Positions 9,660 to 18,163 of a stretch of DNA of 64,000 nucleotides are shown piece by piece. The stretch lies in NCBI GenBank assembly GCA_030657355.1, contig CP131056.1, positions 1,253,501 through 1,317,500 of the forward strand, in the 5' to 3' direction. Source of the DNA: Radicibacter daui (GTDB lineage Bacteria; Pseudomonadota; Alphaproteobacteria; Radicibacterales; Radicibacteraceae). How positions within the stretch are numbered: position 1 is the stretch's first letter; every line of letters starts with the position of its first letter. The notes under the pieces were generated by a model, which was not told where the DNA came from, ran no database searches, and saw only the letters and a list, made by a program, of their open reading frames with translations. The position numbers were made by a program, and so were the translations under genes.

Positions 9660-10595
9660 TCACTTCCCTCCCGAGAGGTTCACCCGGCCGAACACGATAT
9701 AGGCCACGGTGATGAGGGCGATGATGAGGAACAGCAGGGTGGAGGCGGCGGAGCCGAAGCCGACATCGGAAAACTCCACCAGCTGCTGGCGGGCATAGAT
9801 CGACATCGACATGGTCTCGCGTGCCGTGCCCGTCATCACATACATGAGGTCGAAGATGCGCAGCGCGTCCAGCAGGCGGAAGATCACTGCCACCATGATG
9901 GCCGGCATGACCAGCGGCAGGGTAATCTTGAAGAAGACGGTGATGGGCGAGGCGCCGTCGACATGGGCCGCCTCATAGATTTCCCCTGGCAGCAGTTGCA
10001 ACCCGGCAAGGATGAGCAGCGCCATGAAGGGCGTCGTCTTCCACACATCCACCATGATCATGGCGCCCATCGCCGTGGTGGGATCCGCCGTCCAGGCGAT
10101 GCCGGCGGAGATGAGGCCCAGCGATTCCAGCCCGTGATTGATGACGCCGAACTGGTCGTTGAACATCCAGTCCCACATCTTGGCGGAAACGACGGTGGGG
10201 ATGGCCCAGGGCACCAGCACGGCGGCACGCAAGAGGCCGCGGCCCGGCATGTTGGCGTTGATGATGAGCGCCACCACCATGCCCAGCACCGTCTCCAGCG
10301 CCACCGAGATGACAGAGAAGGTCACGGTGTTGAAGACCGAGCGCCACCACTGGTCGTCGATCAGCAGGTAGTAGAAATTATCCAGCCCGACGAAGCCGTA
10401 ATTGCTCATGTCGGACAGGCGGGCGTCGGTGAAGGAAAAATAGATTGTCCGCCCCAGCGGCCAGCCGGCCACCAGCGCCATCACGATAAGGAGCGGGGTC
10501 AGGAACACCCAGGCCCAGCGCACGCGCGAGCGGGTAAGGCGGGAGGTCTCCGGTCTTGCGGCGGTAGCCGCGTCCGTGACGGTGATGGATGTCAT
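9660..10595 (-). CDS. Sugar ABC transporter permease (MalF type)
   Basis: A 311-residue inner-membrane protein with six main helices, a short basic cytoplasmic N-terminus and the EAA loop EAAHVDGASPITVFFKITLP. Together with the MalG-type protein it forms the translocation pore of a CUT1 sugar importer. It lacks the long periplasmic P2 loop of enterobacterial MalF, as is usual for alphaproteobacterial oligosaccharide systems. It follows the binding-protein gene after a strong intercistronic hairpin, which should lower its expression relative to that gene. Confidence 0.9.
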   Translation of the reverse strand: MTSITVTDAATAARPETSRLTRSRVRWAWVFLTPLLIVMALVAGWPLGRTIYFSFTDARLSDMSNYGFVGLDNFYYLLIDDQWWRSVFNTVTFSVISVALETVLGMVVALIINANMPGRGLLRAAVLVPWAIPTVVSAKMWDWMFNDQFGVINHGLESLGLISAGIAWTADPTTAMGAMIMVDVWKTTPFMALLILAGLQLLPGEIYEAAHVDGASPITVFFKITLPLVMPAIMVAVIFRLLDALRIFDLMYVMTGTARETMSMSIYARQQLVEFSDVGFGSAASTLLFLIIALITVAYIVFGRVNLSGGK

Positions 10596-10645
10596 ATCAG
10601 GCCGCGCCTTCTCTCAGGAACGTGGGCGGGGTAGGTGCAGGGGCC

Positions 10646-10685
10646 GGGGAAGGCCGAAGGACAATCGCCCTCCGGCCTTCTCCCC
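10646..10685 (-). terminator. Intercistronic attenuator hairpin in the sugar ABC operon
   Basis: The arms GGGGAAGGCCGAAGG and CCTCCGGCCTTCTCCCC pair almost completely, with a small bulge and one mismatch. The hairpin lies between the stop of the binding-protein gene and the start of the first permease gene. It has no long T run, so it more likely protects the 3' end of the upstream message or partly terminates. Confidence 0.6.
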
Positions 10686-10693
10686 GAAGCCGC

Positions 10694-11968
10694 TTACCAG
10701 CGGCCGCCGCGGCTGAGGCGCGTCAGCGTCTTGTCGAGCCCGGCGAGCGCTTCCTCACCCTTCTCGTCACCCACCAGCACGCTGTGGACGGCGTTGAAGA
10801 ATTCGGTCGAGACCTGATTGTACTTCTCCGCCGTCACACCCGACGGGCGGGCAACGGCCGAGCGGAAGGTGGCTTCAAGGCGCGGGATGAAGGGCTGCGC
10901 CTTGGCGATGTCGGCATCCTTGTAGAGTGCCTCGACCGTTGGCAGCTTCGAGTATTTCATCGCCAGCCACTTCTCCATCTCCACGCTGGTGACGAACTTC
11001 ACGAGGTCGATGGCCGCGTCCTGGTTCTTGGAATATTTGGAGACGGCGAGGTTCCAGCCGCCAAGCGTGCCGGATTCCTTGCCGCCCTGGCCTTCCATCG
11101 GCGGAACGGAGCGGACGTCGTACTTGCCCTTGATGGGGCTGTCCTCGCCATTGCCGAGCGCGAAGGCATAAGGCCAGTTGCGCATGAAGACGGCATTGCC
11201 GGCCTGCCACACGCCGCGCGCTTCTTCCTCGCCATAGGTCGGGGTGCCGGGCGGGGAGATGGTGTTGATCCAGCTGGCGGCCAGATCGACAGCCTTCGCC
11301 GCGGCCGGGTTGTTGATGGTGATCTTGCCCGACCGGTCGACGATATTGCCGCCGCCGGCACTATCGATCAGCTCAAGCGCCGAACAGGTCAGGGATTCGC
11401 TGGCACGGCCCTGCCACACGAAGCCCCACATATCCTTGTTGCCGGCCGCGCGCTCGCCGTCCTGGATTTCCTTGGCCGTGGCGGCCATCTCCTGCCAGGT
11501 GCCGGGGACAGGCTTGTGGTATTTGTCGAGCAGATCCTTGCGGTAATAGAGCAGGCCCGCATCGGTGAAGTAGGGGATGGCGACCAGCTTGCCGTTCACC
11601 GTGTTGGCGGCGAGAATCGGCTTGAAGAACTTATCGAGGTCGGCCTGGCTGAACTTGTCCTTCAGGTCGACCATGTGGTTGGCCAGCATGCCCGGCCAGA
11701 TGATGTCGATCTGGAACACGTCGATATCGGCGGCGCCGGCAGCCAGCATCTGCTGGTAGAGCGCAAGCTGCTCGGTCGAGTTCTGCGGGGCCGGTACCAG
11801 CTCGACCTTGTTGCCGCTCTGCTTCTCGTAAAGGGCGATGGTTTCGCGCCAGGCGTCGAGGTCGCCGCCGGTGCTGCCGCTGGCCACATGGATGGTGGCA
11901 CCCAGTGCCGTACCGGACAGAAGCGCCAGCGCAATGGACGCACCAAGGGCTGCGAAATGCTTGGTCAT
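10694..11968 (-). CDS. Sugar ABC transporter substrate-binding protein
   Basis: A 424-residue periplasmic protein with a signal peptide (about 1-23, ALLSGTALG-A). The body is a type I extracellular sugar-binding fold: ATIHVASGSTGGDLDAW opens the mature chain, and DVFQIDIIWPGML, GTWQEMAATAKEI and MRNWPYAFALG are typical of CUT1 binding proteins. It resembles ThuE/LpqY-like trehalose or maltose binders, and I assign the substrate only to that level. The ATG at 11968 follows GGGAGAAA. This is the promoter-proximal gene of the operon. Confidence 0.88.
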   Translation of the reverse strand: MTKHFAALGASIALALLSGTALGATIHVASGSTGGDLDAWRETIALYEKQSGNKVELVPAPQNSTEQLALYQQMLAAGAADIDVFQIDIIWPGMLANHMVDLKDKFSQADLDKFFKPILAANTVNGKLVAIPYFTDAGLLYYRKDLLDKYHKPVPGTWQEMAATAKEIQDGERAAGNKDMWGFVWQGRASESLTCSALELIDSAGGGNIVDRSGKITINNPAAAKAVDLAASWINTISPPGTPTYGEEEARGVWQAGNAVFMRNWPYAFALGNGEDSPIKGKYDVRSVPPMEGQGGKESGTLGGWNLAVSKYSKNQDAAIDLVKFVTSVEMEKWLAMKYSKLPTVEALYKDADIAKAQPFIPRLEATFRSAVARPSGVTAEKYNQVSTEFFNAVHSVLVGDEKGEEALAGLDKTLTRLSRGGRW

Positions 11969-12498
11969 GGCCGTTTTCTCCCGATTCATCATTCTTGAGC
12001 CCACCTCTTTGAAGGGCAGGTCTCCGGCGCGTTTTACGCCTTATCGGAAAGAAGCGTAGGAACCATCATTTTGCTTTGGCAAGCGCAAAGTGCGCGGAAT
12101 CGTTGAAGTTTTTATGAGACCCGAGGAATTGTAAGGGGTTACAATGGAGTGCCCGGGATTGCCGCCTTCGGTTGTAGGGCGGCGGCAGCGGATGCCTGAT
12201 TTGCCGGGGGATGATTTTGCGACTCGCGGCCGGGCCAGCCGCGCCGGCAGGGAATTGAAGGCCTCTGCAAAAATCCGAACAAGGCGGTATGCTTTGCCGC
12301 AGGATGGCCGTTTTCGCGATGGAACTATTGCACTGCGAAAGCGGTTTTGTTGCCAGGCGGCAACCGTTCCTCGCGGTCGGCGTTTGCTCGTGGTCTACCC
12401 GTCGAGATTGCTGCGGCGTCGGCCTCCTATCGTGTAGTATGCGCGGCGCCGCCCGTCCGGGCGGTTGGCGCACTTACCCTGTCGAGTGTCTTACCTCC
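11969..12498. other. Intergenic region between the sugar ABC operon and galU
   Basis: About 530 bases separate divergent genes. Frames here show no coding bias. It contains a perfect inverted repeat at 12128-12145, a weaker repeat CTTTG...CAAAG at 12074-12090 that resembles half-sites of LacI-type operators, and a small hairpin near 12160-12183. Both promoters must lie here, but I cannot place -35/-10 boxes with confidence. Confidence 0.5.
12128..12145. promoter_or_regulatory. Inverted repeat, candidate operator of the sugar operon or galU
   Basis: ATTGTAA and TTACAAT are perfect 7-base arms around GGGG. The site lies 160 bases upstream of the sugar-binding-protein start and about 350 bases upstream of galU. 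No regulator gene is adjacent, so the binding factor is unknown. Confidence 0.4.
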
Positions 12499-13383
12499 AT
12501 GATGTCAACCGAGCGTCCCAAGCCGATCCGCAAGGCCATCTTCCCGGTGGCCGGGCTCGGTACCCGCTTCCTGCCCGCGACCAAGGCCATCCCCAAGGAG
12601 ATGCTGCCCCTCGTCGACAAGCCGCTCATCGAACATGCGGTCGATGAAGCGCGCGCCGCAGGCATCGAGGAATTCATCTTCGTAACCTCGCGCGGCAAGA
12701 CCGCGCTCGAGGATCATTTCGACGTCAATTTCGAGCTCAATGCCACGCTGGAAGCGCGCGGCAAGCAGGAGCAGCTTGACCTCGTCAAGCGCACCGAAAT
12801 GCCGTCCAACCGCATGTTCTATACCCGCCAGAAGGTGCCGCTGGGCCTCGGCCACGCCGTATGGTGCGCGCGCCAGATCGTGGGTGACGAGCCGGTGGCC
12901 GTGGTGCTGCCCGACGACGTCGTGCTGCATCAGACCCCGTGCCTTGCGCAGATGGTCGAGGCCTATAACCAGATCGGCGGCAACATCGTCGCCGTGCTCG
13001 ACGTGCCGCGCGAGAACACCAGCAAGTACGGTATCCTCGATATCTCTTCTGACAACGGCAAGCTGGTTGAAGTGAAGGGTCTGGTCGAGAAGCCCAAGCC
13101 CGACGAGGCGCCCTCCAACGTCGCCATCTATGGCCGCTACATCCTGCAGCCGCAGGTGTTCGACCATCTGAGCTCCCACCGCCGTGGTGCCGGCGGCGAG
13201 ATTCAGCTTACCGACGCCATTGCCGCGATGATCGGCGAGGTGCCGGTGCATGGCTTCCGCTTCGAGGGCCGCCGTTTCGACTGTGGCGACAAGGCCGGCT
13301 TCATCACCGCCAACCTTGCTTTCGCGCTGCAGCGTCCCGAGCTGGTCGAGCAGATCCGCTCGGTGATGAAGGAATATAGCTGA
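12499..13383 (+). CDS. galU: UTP-glucose-1-phosphate uridylyltransferase
   Basis: A 294-residue cytoplasmic nucleotidyltransferase that makes UDP-glucose from UTP and glucose-1-phosphate for surface polysaccharides and other sugar nucleotides. The nucleotide-binding opening FPVAGLGTRFLPATKAIPKE is at about 13-32. The family motifs VEKPKPDEAPSN and AIYGRYIL and the C-terminal RFDCGDKAGF are all present. Length is normal for GalU. Two adjacent ATG codons (12499 and 12502) could start it. The next gene is a phosphomanno/phosphoglucomutase, so the two supply and use hexose-1-phosphates in one pathway. Confidence 0.93.
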   Translation: MMSTERPKPIRKAIFPVAGLGTRFLPATKAIPKEMLPLVDKPLIEHAVDEARAAGIEEFIFVTSRGKTALEDHFDVNFELNATLEARGKQEQLDLVKRTEMPSNRMFYTRQKVPLGLGHAVWCARQIVGDEPVAVVLPDDVVLHQTPCLAQMVEAYNQIGGNIVAVLDVPRENTSKYGILDISSDNGKLVEVKGLVEKPKPDEAPSNVAIYGRYILQPQVFDHLSSHRRGAGGEIQLTDAIAAMIGEVPVHGFRFEGRRFDCGDKAGFITANLAFALQRPELVEQIRSVMKEYS

Positions 13384-13491
13384 AGCGCAGCTTTTCCTTT
13401 GCCCCGGCGGGCAAGCCGTTCAATTCTGCCGGTTGATGAATAATAGCGCCTCCACTTTCGGGAGGCCGTTCCTGCCTTGAGGACCGCACCC

Positions 13492-14898
13492 ATGAGCACC
13501 GCTTACCGCTTCGATCCCACGATCCTGCGCGAGTACGATATCCGCGGCATCGTCGGCAAAACGCTGAACCCCTCCGACGCCGAGGCTGTTGGCAAGGGTT
13601 TCGGCACCATGGTGCGCCGCCGGGGCGGCAAGCGCGTGTGCGTGGGCTATGACGGGCGCCTCAGCTCGCCGGCGCTGGAAGAAGCGCTGGTGGCGGGTCT
13701 GACCTCGGTCGGCCTCGATGTCGATCGCATCGGTCTCGGGCCCACCCCGATGCTTTATTTCGCTGCCCGCGACAGCGAGGCGGATGCCGGCATCATGATC
13801 ACCGGTTCGCACAATCCGCCCGAGTACAACGGCATCAAGATGATGCTTGGCAAGGAAGCGGTCTGGGGCAAGACCATCCAGGAAATCGGCGTCATCACCG
13901 CTGCCGCCGATTACGCCACCGGTACCGGCTCTTCCCGCAAGGTTGATGTGCGCGAGGCCTATGTCGAGCGCCTGCTGCGCGACTATGACGGCACCCGCGA
14001 CCTCAAGGTGGCCTGGGATGCCGGCAACGGCTCTGGCGGTGAAATCCTGGAGATGCTGGTCAAGAAGCTGCCCGGTACCCATGTCGTCATCTATTCCGAC
14101 ATCGACGGTACCTTCCCCAACCACCATCCCGATCCGACCATTGAAAGCAACATGGCGGACCTCAAGAAGGTGGTGCTGGAACAGGGCTGCGACCTCGGCA
14201 TCGGTTTTGACGGCGACGCCGACCGTATCGGCTGCGTCGATGAGACCGGCACCATGATCTGGGGTGACCAGCTGGTGGCGATCTACGCTTCCGACGTCTG
14301 CGCCACCCATCCGGGCGCGATCATCATCGGCGACGTGAAGTGCTCGGTCACCATGTTCGACGAGATCAAGCGCGTCGGCGGCACGCCGCTGATGTGGAAA
14401 ACCGGCCATAGCCTCGCCAAGGCCAAGATGGCTGAGACCGGCTCGCCGCTCGCCGGCGAAATGTCCGGCCACATCTTCTTCGGCGACAAGTTCTACGGCC
14501 ATGACGATGCGCTTTATTGCGGCGTGCGCCTCGTGAGCCTGCTCTCCCGCCAGGGCGGCAAGGCCAGCGACTTGCGCAAGCGTTTCCCGGAGGTGTTCAA
14601 CACCCCGGAAGTGCGTTTCCAGATCGACGAGAGCCGCAAGTTCCCTGTCATCGACGAGATCGTGGCCCGCTGCAAGGCGCTCAAGGATGTCGAGATTGTC
14701 GATATCGACGGCGTGCGCGTTACCACCGCCGATGGCTGGTGGCTTCTGCGCGCCTCCAATACCCAGGATGTGCTGGTGACCCGCGCCGAGGCGCGCAGCC
14801 CGGCCGGGCTCGAGCGTCTGAAGGCCATGGTTATCGACCAGTTGAAGATCAGCGGCGCCCCGGTGCCGGACTTCAACAATCCGTCGGGCGGCCACTGA
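13492..14898 (+). CDS. Phosphomannomutase/phosphoglucomutase (AlgC/ManB type)
   Basis: A 468-residue alpha-D-phosphohexomutase that interconverts the 6- and 1-phosphates of mannose or glucose. All four family sites are visible: the catalytic phosphoserine loop T-G-S-H-N-P with Ser106, the metal loop D-G-D-A-D-R (about 247-252), the sugar-specificity loop G-E-M-S-G-H (about 325-330) and the C-terminal phosphate-binding R-A-S-N-T. The ATG at 13492 follows GAGGACC. It lies 108 bases after galU on the same strand, which fits joint production of sugar nucleotides. Confidence 0.92.
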   Translation: MSTAYRFDPTILREYDIRGIVGKTLNPSDAEAVGKGFGTMVRRRGGKRVCVGYDGRLSSPALEEALVAGLTSVGLDVDRIGLGPTPMLYFAARDSEADAGIMITGSHNPPEYNGIKMMLGKEAVWGKTIQEIGVITAAADYATGTGSSRKVDVREAYVERLLRDYDGTRDLKVAWDAGNGSGGEILEMLVKKLPGTHVVIYSDIDGTFPNHHPDPTIESNMADLKKVVLEQGCDLGIGFDGDADRIGCVDETGTMIWGDQLVAIYASDVCATHPGAIIIGDVKCSVTMFDEIKRVGGTPLMWKTGHSLAKAKMAETGSPLAGEMSGHIFFGDKFYGHDDALYCGVRLVSLLSRQGGKASDLRKRFPEVFNTPEVRFQIDESRKFPVIDEIVARCKALKDVEIVDIDGVRVTTADGWWLLRASNTQDVLVTRAEARSPAGLERLKAMVIDQLKISGAPVPDFNNPSGGH

Positions 14899-14941
14899 AG
14901 GCCGCAAGCCGGAGCTAACGCGGGAACGGAAACAGGAACGT

Positions 14942-15676
14942 ATGAGCGGCGCTATCACCATCGATCAACTGCTGGCCGGTCTTGGCCAGCATATGCCGGT
15001 GGCCCCGGCGCCGTACAAGCAGACACCGGGCAAGACCGGCCTTGTCATCATTGATGAGGTCAACGGTTTTGCCACGGTGGGCTGCGGCCCGTTGGCCCCG
15101 CCCGTGCCCAACCCGCAAGTCACCCGGATGATCGCCGAAACCGACAGGCTAGCCCGCCGCTTTATCGCAGCGGGTGCGCCGGTTTTCGTGACGCGCGACG
15201 TGCATGAGGCCGACCGGCCCGAGCCGCCTTATCCCCCGCACTGCATCAAGGGCACGGGGGATGAAGAACTGGTGCCGGCCCTTGCCTGGCTGACCGGGAC
15301 ATCCGGCGTCACCATCCTCGACAAGGACTGCATCAACAGCTTCGTCGGTGCCATCCAGCCGGACGGGCGCAATCTGCTGCTCGACTGGATCACCGATAAC
15401 GGTCTGGAAGCCGTCATCTATACCGGCATCTGCACCGATATCTGCGTGATGGATGCCGTGCTGGCACTGCTGTCAGCCCGCAATCACGGTATCGCCGGCA
15501 AGCTGCGCGATGTGGTGATCTATGAACCCGCCTGCGCCACCTACGACCTGCCGCGTGCCGTGGCGGATGACCTCAGCCTGCCGCCCACTGCATCGCACCC
15601 GCAGGCACTCGCCCACCATCTCGGCCTCTATTTCATGGCCTCGCGCGGCGCGGTGATTGCGTCGGATCTAGTTTAG
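14942..15676 (+). CDS. Isochorismatase-family cysteine hydrolase (nicotinamidase-like), 3' end altered by an insertion
   Basis: A 244-residue hydrolase of the cysteine-hydrolase fold. The catalytic triad is visible as Asp38 (LVIIDEVNG), Lys128 (ILDKDC) and Cys168 (YTGICTDICVMD). Candidate substrates are amides such as nicotinamide, and the exact one is unknown. The final codons, ASDLV, are followed by a stop that overlaps the stop of the convergent SGNH gene. From 15665 the sequence differs from the second copy of this gene end at 23133-23321, so the native C-terminus was probably replaced when the neighbouring island arrived. The catalytic residues are unaffected. Confidence 0.8.
   Translation: MSGAITIDQLLAGLGQHMPVAPAPYKQTPGKTGLVIIDEVNGFATVGCGPLAPPVPNPQVTRMIAETDRLARRFIAAGAPVFVTRDVHEADRPEPPYPPHCIKGTGDEELVPALAWLTGTSGVTILDKDCINSFVGAIQPDGRNLLLDWITDNGLEAVIYTGICTDICVMDAVLALLSARNHGIAGKLRDVVIYEPACATYDLPRAVADDLSLPPTASHPQALAHHLGLYFMASRGAVIASDLV
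15269..15664 (+). repeat. Left copy of a gene-derived direct repeat flanking the island
   Basis: This part of the hydrolase gene recurs at 23133-23321 in the same orientation. The right copy lacks 204 bases (equivalent to 15364-15567) plus three more near its start. By hand alignment the 97-base distal block differs at 8 positions and the proximal block at about 6 of 63, so the copies are clearly diverged. Confidence 0.85.
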
Positions 15677-16666
15677 CCGTCTCGCGAGTTCTTCTGAGAG
15701 AAGGGCCGATCCGTCGGTGTTGAGGTGCATGGGGTCACTAAACAGATGATATGCATTTTCAAACAATGGGTCTTCGTCCAGTTCGATCACCATTGCGCCA
15801 GTTAGCTTGCAATGGGTGGTTGCCCTTTTCCAGTAAGGCAGTGCCTTTGAAGTATAGTTTGAAATTTTCGTTCTGTATAAATCCGATAGTGGTGTTGAAT
15901 AGATAAACAACTTAACCCCTGATTGGGCTGTGGTGTCGCAAATCTGTTCCAGGGCGGATTCGTTTTTATTCAAAGTGTCGGGGTTGAAATAAAGGCCGTC
16001 GTCAAGATCGCCAAATTCCATTTCAAACCAGCCGCTATTGGATAGCAGGCGGGCCGGATCGTCCGCTGTCGAGGGGGGCGGTGCGGGGAGAGGGACGTAG
16101 CGACTTTCCTGCAGTTGTTTGGGCGGCAATCCCAGAAGGGTGTCTCGCAGTTTGACAAGCGGTGCCTTCCAGCTATCCGCCCGCGCCAGCGGCAGCAACC
16201 GGCCCTGCACCATGTTGGACCAATCTCCGCCAATCGGACGCCAACCACGCTCCTGCGCTATTATCCTGTAGAATGACCGCCGCTGATAAGGTGCCCTCCA
16301 GGCATTATCTCGCAGGAGGCTAATGGGCGCCGCGTTCAGAAATATCGCGCCCGGCACATGTTTTCTTTTCAAGACTATTTCAATGAGCGCGACATTTTCG
16401 AGTAAATCCCTGCGCTGGAATGACAGATCAATACCCGCAATACCTATTCGGGAAAAATTCAGGGCCGAGGCTGTTGAGGCGCCAATATTTACAGCCTCAA
16501 TACGTCCGGAATCTATTTCATTCATTCCGGCGCTTAGTATATCGCGCTCAACCTCATCCTCTGAGCACACATGAAGGCTGATATAATTCAATGTTAAAAT
16601 GAGACCAATCGAAAGTGCCGCCGCAAGGCAATAGCGCCAGGGTTTGTAGGTCTTGTCTTTTTTCAT
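15668..16666 (-). CDS. SGNH-type membrane-anchored protein, partner of the MBOAT acyltransferase
   Basis: A 332-residue protein with an N-terminal signal anchor (about 10-32) and a periplasmic SGNH-like domain. The first catalytic block is N-I-G-A-S-T with Ser64, and the last is D-P-M-H-L-N with Asp311 and His314, close to the D-x-x-H block of DltD- and AlgJ/AlgX-type proteins. Such proteins receive an acyl group from an MBOAT and pass it to a sugar or other acceptor outside the membrane. It lies three bases downstream of the MBOAT gene, which supports that pairing. Its stop overlaps the stop of the facing hydrolase gene. Confidence 0.7.
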   Translation of the reverse strand: MKKDKTYKPWRYCLAAALSIGLILTLNYISLHVCSEDEVERDILSAGMNEIDSGRIEAVNIGASTASALNFSRIGIAGIDLSFQRRDLLENVALIEIVLKRKHVPGAIFLNAAPISLLRDNAWRAPYQRRSFYRIIAQERGWRPIGGDWSNMVQGRLLPLARADSWKAPLVKLRDTLLGLPPKQLQESRYVPLPAPPPSTADDPARLLSNSGWFEMEFGDLDDGLYFNPDTLNKNESALEQICDTTAQSGVKLFIYSTPLSDLYRTKISNYTSKALPYWKRATTHCKLTGAMVIELDEDPLFENAYHLFSDPMHLNTDGSALLSEELARRLN

Positions 16667-16669
16667 GAT

Positions 16670-18127
16670 CTAGAACTTGAAGTAGAGGAAGCCGCTTTGG
16701 CTCAGATTGGCCAGGCCCAATACACCGGCGGCAAAACTGGAAGCCATAACCCAGCGCACCTCCAGGCACATCGCATTGATAATATTTTTGGCAAGGCCGC
16801 GTGCCTCCAGCCATTGCCAGAGTTCCAGCAGGGCAATGGCGATTATCACAATCTCCAGATTGTATCGACTTGTGTAAATCATCGGATGGATGAGCGGCGC
16901 ATCGGCGCCGAATGTCGCTATATGCGTCAGAACGGCCCACAACATATCAACGCTACTCCAGGTAAGAGGCATGCCGATCAGGAAAAAGACGATCGTCCAG
17001 ACATAGAGTCTTCCAGCCCAGTCCCACAGAAAGCGCTGTGCCGGTGTACGAGGGCCAACATTGTTTCGGATGCGCCAGCGCGCCCATTTGCTTTCCGGTA
17101 TCGCCAGCAGGCCAACCGTGCAGCCGGCGATGGCCCAGCCGAGCGTCGGGCCGTGCCACAGGCCGATCACCATGCCGGTAAGGATCAGGGCGGCAGGTCT
17201 GCTGCTGGCGACAGAGCCGTGTTTGGCGAGGGGGCGCAGCAGGTAGTCACGAAACCAGGCGGTTACAGTAATGTGCCAACGATACCAGAAACGCATTGTT
17301 GAACTGGCTGCAAACGGTCGATCGAAATTTGGGCTTAGTTTGATCCCGAGCAGCATCGCCGAGCCCAGGGCCATGTCGGCGTATCCGGACAGGTCGCAAT
17401 AATACTGATAGACGGTGGCGGGTGCGGTCAGCAAAACCACCAGTGGCTGGTATTCCAGCGGGCTCTCTACGATAGGAGCCAGCACCCCACCCAGGCGATC
17501 GGAAATCACAAGCTTCTTTGCCAGCCCCAGCACGATCAGGAAATATGCGGGCCCGACGCATGACCAATCAAAATCTCGCGGCTTTCGCAGTTCCTTTAAA
17601 AGGTGCCCCGCCCGTTCGATAGGGCCGGCCAGAAGCTGCGGAAAAAAGGCTACATAGAGGGCGAAATAGCCTAAATGCCGCTCTGCGGGGATGCGGCGAC
17701 GGTAGATGTCGATCGTGTAGCTCAGCGTCTGGAAGGTGTAGAACGAGATGCCAAGGGGCAGGGTTATGTCGAAATGGCGGAAGACTGTCGGGTCTGCGTT
17801 GAGCAGCCCTGTCGAGAGCCGGCAAATGGCATCCCACACGACGCTGGCATACTTGAAGAAAAACAAAAGGCCCAGGTTGACAGTAAGGCTGCAGCCTAAA
17901 ATCAGATTTCGAACTCTTGTATTTTTTTCTCGCTCCATTAACAGGCCGGAAAAGTAGTCGGTTACTGTCGACGCTATTAATATGATTAAAAAATCAACTC
18001 TCCAGGCTGCGTAGAAATAATAGCTTGCTGCAAGAAGCAATGCCCACCGGAATTTATGGGGAAGGGTGAAGTGTGCTGCGACAACGAGGGGCAAAAACAA
18101 TAGATATTGAAAACTATGGAATATCAT
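16670..18127 (-). CDS. MBOAT-family O-acyltransferase (AlgI-like)
   Basis: A 485-residue polytopic membrane protein with about ten predicted helices. It carries the AlgI-family blocks: TLPLGISFYTFQTLSYTID, FFPQLLAGPIERA, the Trp/Arg-rich FWYRWHITVTAWFRDYL with His285, and the catalytic GLWHGPTLGW with His325. The family transfers acyl groups from the cytoplasm to an extracytoplasmic acceptor, usually with an SGNH partner, which is encoded next. No alginate or cellulose genes are present. With a carbamoyltransferase, a radical SAM enzyme and a P450 beside it, it more likely decorates a special metabolite or glycan. Confidence 0.85.
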   Translation of the reverse strand: MIFHSFQYLLFLPLVVAAHFTLPHKFRWALLLAASYYFYAAWRVDFLIILIASTVTDYFSGLLMEREKNTRVRNLILGCSLTVNLGLLFFFKYASVVWDAICRLSTGLLNADPTVFRHFDITLPLGISFYTFQTLSYTIDIYRRRIPAERHLGYFALYVAFFPQLLAGPIERAGHLLKELRKPRDFDWSCVGPAYFLIVLGLAKKLVISDRLGGVLAPIVESPLEYQPLVVLLTAPATVYQYYCDLSGYADMALGSAMLLGIKLSPNFDRPFAASSTMRFWYRWHITVTAWFRDYLLRPLAKHGSVASSRPAALILTGMVIGLWHGPTLGWAIAGCTVGLLAIPESKWARWRIRNNVGPRTPAQRFLWDWAGRLYVWTIVFFLIGMPLTWSSVDMLWAVLTHIATFGADAPLIHPMIYTSRYNLEIVIIAIALLELWQWLEARGLAKNIINAMCLEVRWVMASSFAAGVLGLANLSQSGFLYFKF

Positions 18128-18163
18128 TTTGGGGCTCGCGGTGATGCCGTCTTGTCAGGTTTC

